Shown here one piece after another: positions 21,003-33,133 of a DNA stretch of 64,000 nt (the stretch's first letter is position 1; the number at the start of each line of letters is the position of its first letter). The stretch is from Gordionus sp. m RMFG-2023 (taxonomy: Eukaryota > Nematomorpha > Gordioida > Chordodea > Parachordodidae). The notes under the pieces were generated by a model, which was not told the origin of the DNA, ran no database searches, and saw only the letters and a program-made list of their open reading frames with translations. The position numbers were made by a program, and so were the translations under genes. The DNA lies in the NCBI RefSeq assembly GCF_954871325.1, contig NC_088779.1, positions 14,696,846 through 14,760,845 of the forward strand. Direction: 5' to 3'.

Positions 21003-24000
21003 AAATAGAAGTATTAAAATACGAGGTCAAACGTTGTTGATAGAAGGACACAATAAGGAGGACAATAGGTATGGAAGAGTTACTTGGTTGCCAGTGCAGG
21101 AAATGTTGCAAGGATGGGCGAGTAATAAGGATTTGAAATGGAGCGAGGATGAAAAAAGAAGTGAGATGGAGGAAGAATGGGATAATATAGAGGTCGTGGA
21201 GAGTTGACAAGGTCATTTAGGACGGAAGGTCAGAGAAATAGGAATATTGTATACATAGGCGTAGCCAGGGGGGGGACAAGGGGAAATCCCGCCCCTTCAG
21301 AAATTTATCACTTTTTGTAAATATCATTTATAGCTAATAAAAATATCCCCCTTAGTCCTCCCCCCACTCCCTGACCCTCATATATGTATGTATATATCTT
21401 AAATAATAATTTAAAAGAAAGAATGTAAAAGTTGATATTTTTTTATAAAACTATTCATCATAATTTATAGATTTTTGAGAAAATAAATGTATAAATATAT
21501 AAAATGAACCAAAAATGTTTTTTAATAAATGGAATATAGGCCAAGGATAAGTCTTAAGACAGAAGTGAAATGTATTATAATTATTAATAATAGATCTATA
21601 AAATTACTAAATAATATAATATATCAAATATAATTTTTTATAAAGTGAGTAATTTTAATTTATTTATCTCAATAAATGTAAAATATAATTATAAAACTAT
21701 TGATAAAATTAAATCATAAATTAAAAAAATATTAAAGCACAATATAAACAGTGGAATATTATATGTCGTCGATTTACAATATATCTAATTATCAAATGAC
21801 AATCAAGTATTTTTACCAATATAGGGAATTATATATTTTACAGAAAACTATAAAATATTGATAAGGACATCAGAAAATATCTTTTAAAGACATTGTGGGA
21901 TGAATAATATGAAGATTAAATTTATATATACTTAAATAAAATAGATGGCGTTAAATAATTGTATGCATATTGTTGCTATATTTAATATTAAGAGCATTGA
22001 TTAGTAAATTTTGTCAGATTATTAACTGTAATATATTCTCTAACTGTCAAATATGTCTGTAAAAGTGGAATTTTACCTAGTATTTTATAACTAATTCTAT
22101 ATAATAGAGTAAAATCAACTATATGTCTACTTACTTATTATAAATAAATTTTTTATAATTGTTTGGAATAAATTATTATTTATATTAAGGTATATACAAT
22201 ACAAGTAATTTATTATATTTTTATTTTATATAAACTAATAAAAATATATTTCATATTTGTTCCAGGTTATTTTTTTTATTAAAATTTGTAAAAATATTTT
22301 ATGACTATATATAGGGTTAAAGTAACCCGGCCGAAGGCCAGGGAAAAGCGGGCCGAAGGCCCGCCCAAAAGAGGGTCTGGGGGCTAAGCCCCCAATAATT
22401 TTTTGATTTCCCCCCCCCTTATGAAAATCCTGGCTACGCCTATGATTGTATATTATAAATATGGTGTAAAAGGGCACATAGCCATTAACTGTCGGGACAT
22501 TAGATGTTTCAAGTGTGGCCACAGTGGTCATATTTTGACGTTTTGTCCCCTAAGCAAGACAGATTGAGATGCATTGGATGTGGTAGATTTGGGCATCGGA
22601 AGGAGAATTGTAATGTTGGAAATGTCAATACGAGAGGAAGGTTCCCTCAGAGGGGAGAAGTATCGAACGCCAATAATGTGAGAATGACAGAAATTGAAAA
22701 CGATGGCAGAGGTGCAGTGACTCTGGAGATAGTGAAAGAGGGTGAAATTGTATGTTTTAAATGCCGGAAGGAAGGGCATTGGGCAAGGGATTGTAAAAAA
22801 AGGTGACCGTGATAGCGAGCCAAAGGAAATGCAGGCCGTGAGATAGGAACGAAATGAGGCAACATTAGAGTAGGGAGAGGGGAAAGGGAAATACGGATGT
22901 TGCAAGGTGAAGGAGAAGGGAGTTTTGTTTATAATTCCTGTCCGAGAGTATGGCTAAACTTTAATGGAAAGGTGGTATCAATGTTGTTTGATGCAGGAGC
23001 GGCGATATCGGTAATGGGATATGAAATCGTAAATTATGGCCGAGGGGAGTTATAAGCAATGAGGAAATTTGTGTAAGGCAGTTTAATGGATTAGAAATAA
23101 CGGTTATGGGCAGAGTAAAAAACTGAGATTTGTATACAGGGGAGCTAAAAGTGCTGGATTTGGATAATGTATCGGAGGGTAGAAACAGTGTTGGGATGGA
23201 ATTGGATCAAGAGAGTTGGTCCGGCTTACGATTTATGGGGGGTATTTGCGAGATGTGGTGTGTTTGTACCCATGGATAGCGAAGGTAGAGATATGATCAT
23301 GAAAACAGTGAGGGATGAATGAAAGGAAATAGAGCCGGTAGGTAAGGCGGAATCGATCGAAGGAAGGGATAACATTGAGATGAATGAAGGCGAGTCCCTT
23401 TATTGGGAAGAAAGTGAGATAATTACAGTGAAAGATCGTGTAGATGCGATAAGGGAAGTCAAATGTTGGGAAAAGGGAAAAGGAGATGTTGACGATGAGA
23501 AAGGAGGAAATGAGACCGCCAGTTCGAGGTGTGGGAAATGGAGAATTCTCGTGCGAGAAGATGCAAGAACAAGTAAATGAGGGAAGGAGACCGGAGAGGT
23601 CGGAGGAGGAATTGAAATGTCTGCAAAAGGAAGTAGAGCGATTGAAAAAGGAGTATGATAAAATTTTTAATGAAGAGTTGGGTTGTTTAAGAGATTATGA
23701 AGTTAAAATACAGATGAAGGATAGATGCGTTCCAAAATATTGTGCTGTTCGTAGAGTACCTTTTGAGTGTAGACTAGAGGTAGAACAAAAGCTAGATCGC
23801 TGGGTAAAGGATGGCTTTGTAGGCCTGGTTGAGTACAATTAGTGGGCGACTCCTTTGGTACCCGTTAAAGAGGCCAATGAAAAGTTGCGGTTGTGTGCGG
23901 ATTTCCGGGTAACGTTGAATCCATGGGTTGCTGAAGTGAAGTATCCGTTACCTAGAATTGAAGAAATATTGGCTAATTTGAAGAGGGGCAGATATTTTTC

Positions 24001-26085
24001 GAAAGGAGATTTTTCGAATGCATATTTGCAGTTGCGGGTAAGAAGCAGAAATTTTTAACGATAACCACGCCAAAGGAGTTATTTGCCTTTCGGAGGTTGC
24101 CGTTTGGATTGAGCGTTTCTGCCCCCATTTTTTAGCGAACGATGGGGGCTGGGTTTCAGGGATTAGAGGGAGTATTTTATTATATGGATGATGTGTTGGT
24201 AACAGGGGTCACGCCGGAGCAGCACGAAGGTTAAAGAGGTATTTCAGAGAATCCTGGAGAAGAGATTGCGAGCGAGTAGAGAGAAATGTACATTGGGAGT
24301 AATGAAGGTCGTGTATTTAGAGCATCGGATAAACGGAGTGGAAGTTTGGCCGTTGGATAAAAATATGGTGGGAATTGGAAATACGATTAAGTCGCGATGT
24401 AAAGCGTAGGTACAATCCTTTGTAGGGATAGTAAATTACTATCGATGAGAGAGAATTTTGCTGAAGTGGTGGCACCGTTGTATAAGCTATTGAAAAGCGG
24501 GGTAAGATTTTAGTGGGAAAATGAGCAGGAAGCTGCGTTTGAATGTCGGAAGAAGAAAAATGGAGAGAGCCCATTTTGATATATTTCAACAATGAGTTGG
24601 AGGTGGTTCAGGCGTGGATGTGTCTAGTAAAGGAGTAGGAGTGGCGTTGTTACATGGGTATTATTTTTCTCCAGAGTATTCCTGAATGCGGAAACGAGAT
24701 ATTCAGTAATCGAACAGGCGGCATTGGCAGTGATTTATGGGCTGACAGTGCAGAGAATATTTGATTGGGCGAAGTGTATACGAATCACAAACCTTTGATA
24801 CATTTGTTAAAAAAGATAATAAAGAGTTGATTATGTCTCCACGGTTGCAGAGGTGGTTGTTATTAGTAGGAAGTTTCAACTTGACGTTGAAATATAGAAG
24901 AGGACGAGAAAACTATTTGCCGGACATTATGTCGAGATGTGGAGCAGGTGAGGAGGTTGAAGACAAAAGTGGGATAGTGAGGAAAAAATGGAGATGGCCA
25001 TGTTGAGGGCGATGTCAAGAATTTTAAAAGGTGGCCCGGTGAACTGGGAAGAACGATGAAAGACAAAGATTTGTATCGGGTAAAGGAGGTATAATGGGGT
25101 GTAGGTCATGGCGAGAGGGAGATAAAGGATACAAGAATGTAGGAAAAGAATTAACTGTATTCGATGATTGAATAGTAGAAATAGGGCGGTTGTACATACT
25201 AAGCTGAGAGAAGCTGTAATGGTAATGTTGCATGCTGACATCAGGGAGTAGAACGGATGAAACAATGAGTCCGCGAACATGTGTGGTGGCCGGGAATAAA
25301 TGAAGAAATTGAGAGACTGGCGCAATGTGTAGTATGTAATACTTGAGCAAGTATGCAGCGAGGGATAAAAAAAGTACATGGCCAAAAGCGTCAGGGCCTT
25401 GGAAAAGAATACACGTGGATTTATTTGAGTTTGATAGGAAAGAGTATTTCCTGGTGGTCGATGCATAATACAAGTGGGTAGAGTTTGAGAATGTAGGTGG
25501 ATTAACAAAATAATTGTGGTCAGAAAATTAAAAAATTTGTGGGCCAAGTTCGGAGTGTCCAAGGTAATTGTGTCCGATGGAGGTCCGGCCTTTAGTAATG
25601 AAGGGTTCGGAAAATTTTGTTTGGAAAGTGGGGCGAAACATGTGCTGGCGCCACCATATCATTGGAGCTCGAATGGGCAGGCTGAGAGAATGGTGGGAGT
25701 TGTTAAAAGTTGGTTGAGGAAGGCCAAATTTGGGGAAGGTGAGATATGGATATCGGTAGCTTATTATAATAATAGCCGGAAAGGGGCGGAGCTGTCGTAG
25801 TCTTAAAAGTTTTTGGGGCGGAGAAGATTGGATGCTTTGAGGCCAGGAAATGAGAAGGAAAGGGAATAGATGGAACAGGAAAATGAAGGAAAGTTTGAGG
25901 TAGATCAAACAGTGTGGGCTAGGTTGTACGAAAATGAAAAGAAATAGGAATCGGGAATGGTGGTTGAAAAAATGGGCAGAATGATGTACAGTATAAAGTT
26001 CTAGGATGAGAGGAAAGGGGTCAGACATCTTGACCAGCTGAGAAGGGGGATTGAATCAGGGCGGTTACGGTCGGGAAGTGGTTAA
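21003..26085 (+). mobile_element. old Ty3/gypsy copy B, related to copy A
   Basis: Fossil homologue of the element at 4583-10049, truncated at its 5' side and broken by dozens of changes, so old. Recognisable parts in order: gag segment (21003-21210), gag zinc knuckles (22450-22806), protease region (about 22.9-23.3 kb), reverse transcriptase (about 23.6-24.5 kb), RNase H (about 24.6-25.0 kb) and integrase (about 25.1-26.09 kb). A hAT MITE (21254-22444) lies inside gag. The Gly-rich repeat of copy A is absent, so that array expanded in copy A or was lost here. Confidence 0.9.
21254..22444. mobile_element. non-autonomous hAT, 1.19 kb, inside copy B
   Basis: Perfect 16-bp inverted repeats CATAGGCGTAGCCAGG / CCTGGCTACGCCTATG with the 8-bp target duplication ATTGTATA at 21246-21253 and 22445-22452. 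The right end has GC-rich palindromes (GCCGAAGGCC, GGGGGCTAAGCCCCC). The interior shares blocks such as TAGATGGCGTTAAA with the family at 54611-56611. No coding capacity. Confidence 0.97.
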
Positions 26086-26672
26086 CGGAGATAAAGGGGC
26101 AGTTCATTTATAAATCAACAGGTTCCTCTTCTCCCGAAGGAGAAAAAATTGGTATATAATATATATATTTTTTCTAATTATTAATTTGTATATGAATATA
26201 TTCCTTCTCAAATTAAATTGTTAATCTCATAAATAAATAAGAAAAATATGATGTTTAAGATTGTATCTTATCCTGAGTGTCAGCTTAATTCGCTAACTCA
26301 ATTTATAATTTCGCAAAGTAATAAAATCTTATAGTCGAAATTATGTATTTTATTTAATAAAATGTTATATCGTTAATATTTTCTTAAAGGCTTCATTTTT
26401 GTAGAAACGTTAGAAAAATTAAGACCCGAATAAAAGGAAAAAATAAATTTGTATATTCAAATTCATGTATTGAAATAGTTTTGTTTGTAAATGTAGAGAA
26501 GAAGGTGAGTAATCTGTTAGGGGTTTATAGGTCATTTTTTTTCTATAAATAAAACAAAACATAATAAGACATTTATAGTAATATAAGGTAAGTTTAAGGG
26601 GTGTATAAAGGTCGTAAGATATACAAAATGATGTTAATATTTATATAAATTGAAGATTGTTTACCTTAGTAT
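26086..26672. other. AT-rich DNA between copy B and the telomeric array
   Basis: No gene seen. It may hold the 3' untranslated part or LTR of copy B, but no matching copy exists in the window to test this. Confidence 0.4.
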
Positions 26673-27569
26673 AACCCTAACCCTAACCCTAGACCTAACC
26701 CTAAACCTAACCCTAACACTAACCCTAACCCTAAATACTTAACCATAATCCTAACCCTAAGAGTAATTCTAACCCTAACCTTAACCCTAACCTTAACCCT
26801 AACCTTAACCCTAACCTTAACCCTAACCTTAACCCTAACCTTAACCCTAACCCTAACCTTAACCCTAACCTTAACCCTAACCTTAACCCTAACCTTAACC
26901 CTAACCTTAACCCTAACGCTAACCGAACCCTAACCCTAACTTTAACCCTAACCCTAACTCTAACCTTAACCCTAACCCTAATCCTAAACCTTACCCAAAC
27001 CCTAATCCTAACCCACACCCAAACCCTGACCCTAACCCTAATCCTAACCCTAACCCTATACTTAACCCTAATCCTAACCCTAACAGTAATTCTAACCCTA
27101 ACAGTAATTCTAACCCTAACTTTAACCCAAACCATAACCCTAAACCTAACCCTAACCCGAACCCGAACCCTAACCCTAACTTTAACCCTAACACTAACCC
27201 TAACACTAACCCTAACCCTATTATTAACCCTAATTCTAACCCTAATCTTAACCCTAACAGTAATTCTAACCCTAACCCTAACCCTAACTTTAACCCTAAC
27301 CCTTACCCGAACCCTAACCTTAACCCAAACCCAAACTCTAACCCTAACCCTAATCCTAATCCTAATCCTAATCCTAACCCTAACCCTAACTCTAACTCTA
27401 ACCCTAACCCTAACCCTAACATAACCTTAAGCCTAACCCTAACTCTAACCCTAATCCTAACCCTAACTCTAACTCTAACCCTAATCCTAACCCTAATCCT
27501 AACCCTAACCCTAATTCTAACCCTAAGCCTAACCCTAATCATAACCCTAATAATCCTAACCCTAACCCT
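26673..27569 (-). repeat. degenerate interstitial telomeric array (TTAGGG)n
   Basis: About 0.9 kb of CCCTAA repeats on the plus strand, with variants CCTTAA, CCCTAAT, ACCCTAACAGTAATTCTAA and others. Alternating CCCTAA and CCTTAA at 26760-26920 suggests higher-order amplification. With CCCTAA on the plus strand, a native chromosome end would lie to the left, yet ordinary repeat-rich DNA lies on both sides, so the array is internal. Confidence 0.95.
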
Positions 27570-28478
27570 CAGAATTAAGAAACTCGTTTTTGAGTAACTG
27601 AAGTAAAAATAAAATATATTTTATTAAATCTTTGTAAAAAGGAGAATAGTATTCTGTGAATTGTGGGTCGAAGGTTGCCGGGAGGAAAGTATGTCAAGAT
27701 TGTTTATTTGTTGTTATGAACGAAAATTGATCGTTAAATGTGAGGATGATATGACTTTATAATTTTTTTTAAAATTTGAACAAGACGTTACTTGAATGCA
27801 GGTCGAGGGAAACAATTATTAAACACGTATAGCTCTGCTTTTGAATAAACAATAACATATAAAATATGAAATTCTTCATCAACATTAATCCTAATTTCCT
27901 TGAGTTCTAATAAAATGCTCTCCGCTATTCTCATCTTCTTAATCAAATCAATGTCATGTTTTTGAAAAGTATTACATAAAATAGTTGTATAATTAGATAA
28001 TACCTTCTAATGAGAAAAAAAAAATCCAATAATTTTTTCTTGCTTCTGTGGAAATATTTCTTATAGGCCATTGTGTTCTTTAAGTAATAGCATTAATAAT
28101 CAACTCTTCTAATTACATAAAAGCTGTTACTGCTTGATGGCGGAGACTCTATCTCGTTGGACAAGCTTGCAATTTCTTTCTCCCTGTTGGACTAGGAGTT
28201 TCAGAAATAATTATTATTTGACTAGAAATTTGAAAATAATAGGTAAATATTATGCCAAGGAAAACTTAAAATCGAAATTAATTGATAAAATAACTTAATA
28301 GATGAATGTGATATATAAATATATATTTAATATGAGATAGGAATAAATATTAACAAATATAAATTAATTTAATATAAACAATAATATTTTTAAAAAATAT
28401 ATCCGGCATCTGCATTTTTTGACTTTGAGGGGGGATTTGTCCCCATCCCCCCCCCCCCCCCCACTGCGTACGCGCCTG
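27570..28478 (-). mobile_element. hAT fragment with one terminal repeat
   Basis: The right edge at 28478, read inward, is CAGGCGCGTACGCAGTGG, a hAT-like end next to a poly-G tract. Minus-strand coding follows inward (27788-28006). The opposite end was not found; the telomeric array begins where it might have been. Confidence 0.6.
27788..28006 (-). CDS. hAT transposase exon remnant (ZMYM1/DUF4371-like)
   Basis: Open for about 72 codons after a TTTTTCTCATTAG acceptor on the minus strand. It begins KVLSNYTTILCNTFQKHDID and continues with LLELKEIRINVDEEF, ending FPRPAFK and a stop. This resembles the stretch 'L..LT..L...LQ.K..DI..A......L..LR...F' in hAT-derived ZMYM1-type proteins. No catalytic residues are in this piece. 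It fits the hAT end at 28478 in orientation. A partial, non-functional exon. Confidence 0.5.
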   Translation of the reverse strand, partial: KVLSNYTTILCNTFQKHDIDLIKKMRIAESILLELKEIRINVDEEFHILYVIVYSKAELYVFNNCFPRPAFK

Positions 28479-28910
28479 TGGCAGTCCGCTACATACTCGA
28501 TGAAATTGTAAATAAATAAATAAATATGAAACAGGCTCCCAGACAGGGTTGCCATGCCTCCCCCCATCAGTGGGAGTCTCCCACAATTTTTTAGTTTACC
28601 CACATACATCTCACTCCCACAAAACTCCCACAATTAGAAATCTCCCACAAAAATCTCCCACAATTTTTTAATTTCTCCCACAATTTTTTTTTTAGCATTT
28701 TAATGTTTTTAATATATAAATAATAATTTTGAGAGACAGTATTTGATTATTTTTATATTTTTAAAATAAATTTTAAATATTTATTCGAAAAATATGTCTA
28801 GTTCTTTTATTTTATTTTTCCGCTAATTTTAAATTCTCCATCCAATCCAATCCATTCGACATTTTCAAAATTTGAAGTTAGAATAGTATGGGAAACTAGT
28901 GCTTTTTTTA

Positions 28911-29528
28911 TATTTTTATTTATATATACCATGATAGTTATCTTCTAGGTGAGATTTAGATTGTTTTGAGGTTAAAGCACTAGTTTCCAATACTGATGTT
29001 GTTTTTGGACAATAAAATGTTATAATTAAATATATAAAAAGAAAAATTATTTTCAATATAAATTGCTTATGTACTATTATATATTAAAAAATATATTATT
29101 AATATTAGAAGTAATATTTTTAAAAATTAGCAATGAAAGTGGAACTCATCTTAGAAAATATTATTATCCTAATCATCTTTAATCTAAGCTTAAAAAATCC
29201 TAAATATTATACATATTTTATATTTTTATTTATATATACCATGATAGTTATCTTCTAGGTGAGATTTAGATTGTTTTGAGGTTAAAGCATTAGTTTCCAA
29301 TACTGATGTTGTTTTTTGGACAATAAAATGTTATAATTAAATATATAAAAAGAAAAATTATTTTCAATATAAACTGCTTATGTACTATTATATATTAAAA
29401 AATATATTATTAATATTAGAAGTAATATTTTTAAAAATTAGCAATGAAAGTGGAACTCATCTTAGAAAATATTATTATCTTAATCATCTTTAATCTAAGC
29501 TTAAGATATCCTAAGAGGCCGAGTTAAT
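28911..29528. repeat. 310-bp tandem duplication inside hAT
   Basis: Two near-identical adjacent copies, each starting TATTTTTATTTATATATACC, inside the hAT at 28544-31321. Confidence 0.9.
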
Positions 29529-30869
29529 GGTTAAACAAAATTATAAAATGTCATGCCAGGATTTTTATAAATATCTTAATAACGACGGTAAACGTTTAGT
29601 TCCATTATTTAAATCTCATATAAAATATAATTAACTATAACTATTTGACTTTCTATATTTTATAAAATCTTATTTATACATTTGCATAAAATCAAATAAA
29701 TTTATTTTTTACATTGTAAAATTAATATTTTGAATATTTTGGCAAATCATAAAAATAAAGAAGCATTACAATCTCCTCAAACATGACATCATATTAAATC
29801 TTATTAATAATTATCCGATAATAGTAATATTCTTACTTTGGTATTTCTGCAGCATAATTTAGTGAGCCTTTATTAAATTATATTCTTCTGATTGCAACTG
29901 CATATTAACAGCATATAGTAGATTTCCTATATGTAAAATTCCTAAATATACTTCTGCCATTTATTTTTGAAAATTATTTTCAAATAGGACAGCTTTTATA
30001 ATCTATTTATTTTTTAAAGGTTTGTATTTTAAAATTCTACGATAGCGCGTATTAGGAGGAACCTGTCAACCAACATTATGCTGACTCAATTCTGTAAATA
30101 CACTCTGGTTTTTGCCAAATTCACTGAGGAATTATTAGATCAGAAAGCTACCATGCAATTCATTGGTAATGCCAAATCTGCCATATTTACCATTATATAT
30201 GGTTAGCTATGTCTTTGGATATTTCATATCTGGAGAAAATTTTTTTAATAGTTTTATTAAAATGACATTAATTTTGTTGAAATAGGGGAGGATCAAGGGA
30301 AATGTTTTGATATCTCCTTATTAGATGCATCTGTTAGAATTGCATATGTTTGCACATCTTTCAAATCGTCAAGAATTGACCTTCTGGATTTATATCCTAA
30401 AACATTGTTGATAGCCTTGCTCATTTTGTGTTCTACAAAGTATTCTATTCATTTATATTAGTCGTTAAATATTATGGGGAAAGATTCTACCAACATTGAG
30501 ATGTTGAGTAACTCTCTGAATGTTGTACTGCATGATAGGTATTTACCATTTCCGCAACTGTAGTTGCATCTATATTATTTCTTATTTTTGAAGAATATTT
30601 TTGTTTTGAAATAGATGTTTATAGAATGCCCTGTACTGATTTATGCTTTGAAGATTTTTGATACCTCAAAATATCATATTCCCTTCCCCCATTTATTTTT
30701 TTACATTGTAAAATTACAATTTTTTATAAAATTTTATCTTGTTTACATTCTTTTGTATTTAAAAAAGATCGTTGGTTATTATTTTTAAACAAAATTAATA
30801 TATTATAATAAATCAATATGTTTTTTTAATAATAAAGATAGTACTCTAAGAAATTTTGTGTCATACAGT

Positions 30870-31170
30870 AATTACCTATTTTGAAAAATAGTTGGGTATT
30901 TTATTTTGGAAAATAGTTAACTATTTTATTTTGAAAAAGAGTTGGATATTTTATTTTGAAAAATAGTTAGGCTATTTTATTTTGAAAAAGAGTTGGATAT
31001 TTTATTTTGAAAAATAGTTGGCTATTTTATTTTGAAAAATAGTTGGCTATTTTATTTTGAAAAATAGTTGGCTATTTTATTTTGAAAAAAAGTTAGCTAT
31101 TTTATTTTAAAAAAAGTTAGCTATTTTATTTTGAAAAATAATTACCTATTTTATTTTGGAAAATAGATTA
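30870..31170. repeat. short tandem repeat, about 27-30 bp unit
   Basis: About ten imperfect copies of ATAGTTGGCTATTTTATTTT followed by GAAAA, near the right end of the hAT at 28544-31321. Confidence 0.9.
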
Positions 31171-32099
31171 GATTTTATATTTATAAAAGATAATAAGTGG
31201 ATAACTAAGTCAATGGCCTGCAAAAAAATTTTTTTTACCAATTTCTCCCACAATTTTTATATTTCTCCCACAAAATACCTAATTTCTCCCACAATTTGAA
31301 AATTTTGACCTGGCAACCCTGCTCCCAGATAATGTTAATATAAATTTAAATTTCCGATATACTCAGAGAATGGCGATCTTTTTTTAAGTAGATTGCTCAG
31401 ATCTCGGACATTGAAAAAGCAGGATCCTTCACAAGAAGATTACCAGACAAAGAAGAATATATCAAGCTCAAATTAATATTTCCACCTACCGACTTCATCA
31501 ATCTATCGATATTGATTGAAAAATTAAGGTTATTACACCCGAGGAAATCTACAAGTTGGAACTTATTATTATTTAACGCAGCTGTAGAAGGTAGAAATGA
31601 AAGTTACATCAATTGGGTAAGTTATGGATTTTAAAAAAATGAGTATTTGCTAGACGATAGTAGAGGTGTTGAAAAAGTAATAATATCGTCAATAAGGAAA
31701 AATATTAGGCAGAAAATTACGTTAAAAGAATACATTACAGATTTTGAGGAGTTAGAATTAAAAGAAAATACAATTGATAAAGTTAAAAATATTCCATTAA
31801 AAAAACAGAAGATGAAACAACCGTGAAACATTTAGAAAGGCAAATAGGTAGGAAAATTGAAGAAAACGAATAGATAGTTAGATATGGAGACCACGATGAA
31901 AGACAAAATTTACGATCTAATTACGATAACAGACAACGATAGACAACAAGATGCAATGACTTTCAAAGAAATAATTACCAAGGAAATAATTACAACCGAA
32001 GATATCATAACTATAATGCGAGTTATTACAACAACGTCAGGGCAAACTACCCAGGATCGTTCAACAATTTTTCAAGATTTGATAATAGAACTAGTTATA

Positions 32100-33133
32100 T
32101 AGGGTAAATTATTTTAAAAAAAACAAACAATTAAAATAAAATAACAATATGTTTTTTTATTTTTGCACAACCCTCAAAAAATAAATGACAATCAAATATA
32201 TAATATATAACAAAACAGATTTAAAAAATACATACGGTAATTTTTTTGCATTTACAATTTTTATATAATTTAATTTTTTTTATAAAATACATACGGTAAT
32301 TTTTTTGCATTTACAATTTTTATATAACTTAATTTTTTTTATAAAATAGAGTTTAATATTTTTTCCAAATGTTTAATATACGACAAATAGTAATACAAAT
32401 TCATTTATATTAAATCCTGATCCTGTTTTATCTAATTCAAATTCAATACCTAATATTACAAATAATTTCGATATGATCAATTCTTCCTCTGTAAGTGGTG
32501 ATTCTATTACTGATACAACATCGGCTATTCGAAGAAGAAAATATACTAACTGGAATAAGGAAAAAATTGCACTAATTAATATTCTACCGAGTGATGCAGT
32601 TATTGTTATGGACAATGCATCCATCCATAAAAGCCACCTCATTGATTGTTTTAGAGCGCGAATAGAATATTTGCCACCCTATTCGCCGCAACTAAACCCG
32701 ATAAAAAATTTTTTTGGAGTGTTAAAAAACAAATATAGGTCGATCAATCCCCGACCAAATACTCGAAACGAAATAATTAATAATGTAACATCAATTCTTA
32801 ATGAATTTACTATTCCTTTTGATTTTTCAAATTATTATAATAAAATGCATCAATTTTTGGAGATTGGTTATCGAGGACAACCAATGAATTAAGGTAAATT
32901 TATAAAAATATAATTTATATTGAAATATATTTTAAAGGAATTTAGAAAAAGGAGAATATATATATAAAGAAGAAACGAAAATTAAAATATCCAATTTTTA
33001 ATGTATTTTTTAAATCTGTTTTGTTATATATTATATATTTGATTGTCATTTATTTTTTGAGGATTGTGCAAAAATAAAAAAACATATTGTTATTTTATTT
33101 TAATTGTTTGTTTTTTTTAAATAATTTACCCTA
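32100..33133 (+). mobile_element. Tc1/mariner-type element, 1.03 kb, long inverted repeats
   Basis: Inverted repeats of more than 100 bp beginning TAGGGTAAATTATTT, flanked by TA on both sides (32098-32099 and 33134-33135). A 59-bp block with CATACGGTAATTTTTTTGC is duplicated near the left end. Long inverted repeats and the TA target fit Tc1/mariner/IS630-like elements. It interrupts the gag-like part of copy C. Confidence 0.9.
32473..32892 (+). CDS. DDE transposase C-terminal part, catalytically dead
   Basis: 139 residues covering the second half of a Tc1/mariner-type DDE domain. VIVMDNASIHKS holds the second catalytic Asp, and IEYLPPYSPQLNPIKNFFG spans the third catalytic position. In the family this last segment reads LNPIE; here the codon is AAA (Lys), so the catalytic Glu is gone. 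The first catalytic Asp and the DNA-binding region are missing upstream, where only short AT-rich frames remain. The element could move only if another copy supplied transposase. Confidence 0.85.
   Translation: MINSSSVSGDSITDTTSAIRRRKYTNWNKEKIALINILPSDAVIVMDNASIHKSHLIDCFRARIEYLPPYSPQLNPIKNFFGVLKNKYRSINPRPNTRNEIINNVTSILNEFTIPFDFSNYYNKMHQFLEIGYRGQPMN

Larger units (their letters stand above)
28544..31321 (-). mobile_element. old hAT, 2.8 kb, CAGGGTTGCC ends
   Basis: Ends CAGGGTTGCCATG and CTGGCAACCCTG, with the perfect 8-bp target duplication CTCCCAGA at 28536-28543 and 31322-31329. Several TCTCCCACAATTTT copies sit just inside both ends, like transposase-binding subterminal repeats. A decayed minus-strand transposase is readable at about 30.1-30.6 kb (VAEMVNTYHAVQHSESYS; YAILTDASNKE). 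The element contains two internal tandem repeats of its own. Confidence 0.92.

Noticed and set aside
24927-25562. 211-codon minus-strand ORF
   Set aside because: Antisense of decayed pol in copy B; composition (Ser, Phe, His, Leu) is that of a shadow frame.
26731-27542. ORFs of VRVRIRV and LGLRLGL repeats
   Set aside because: Translations of the CCCTAA telomere-like array, not proteins.
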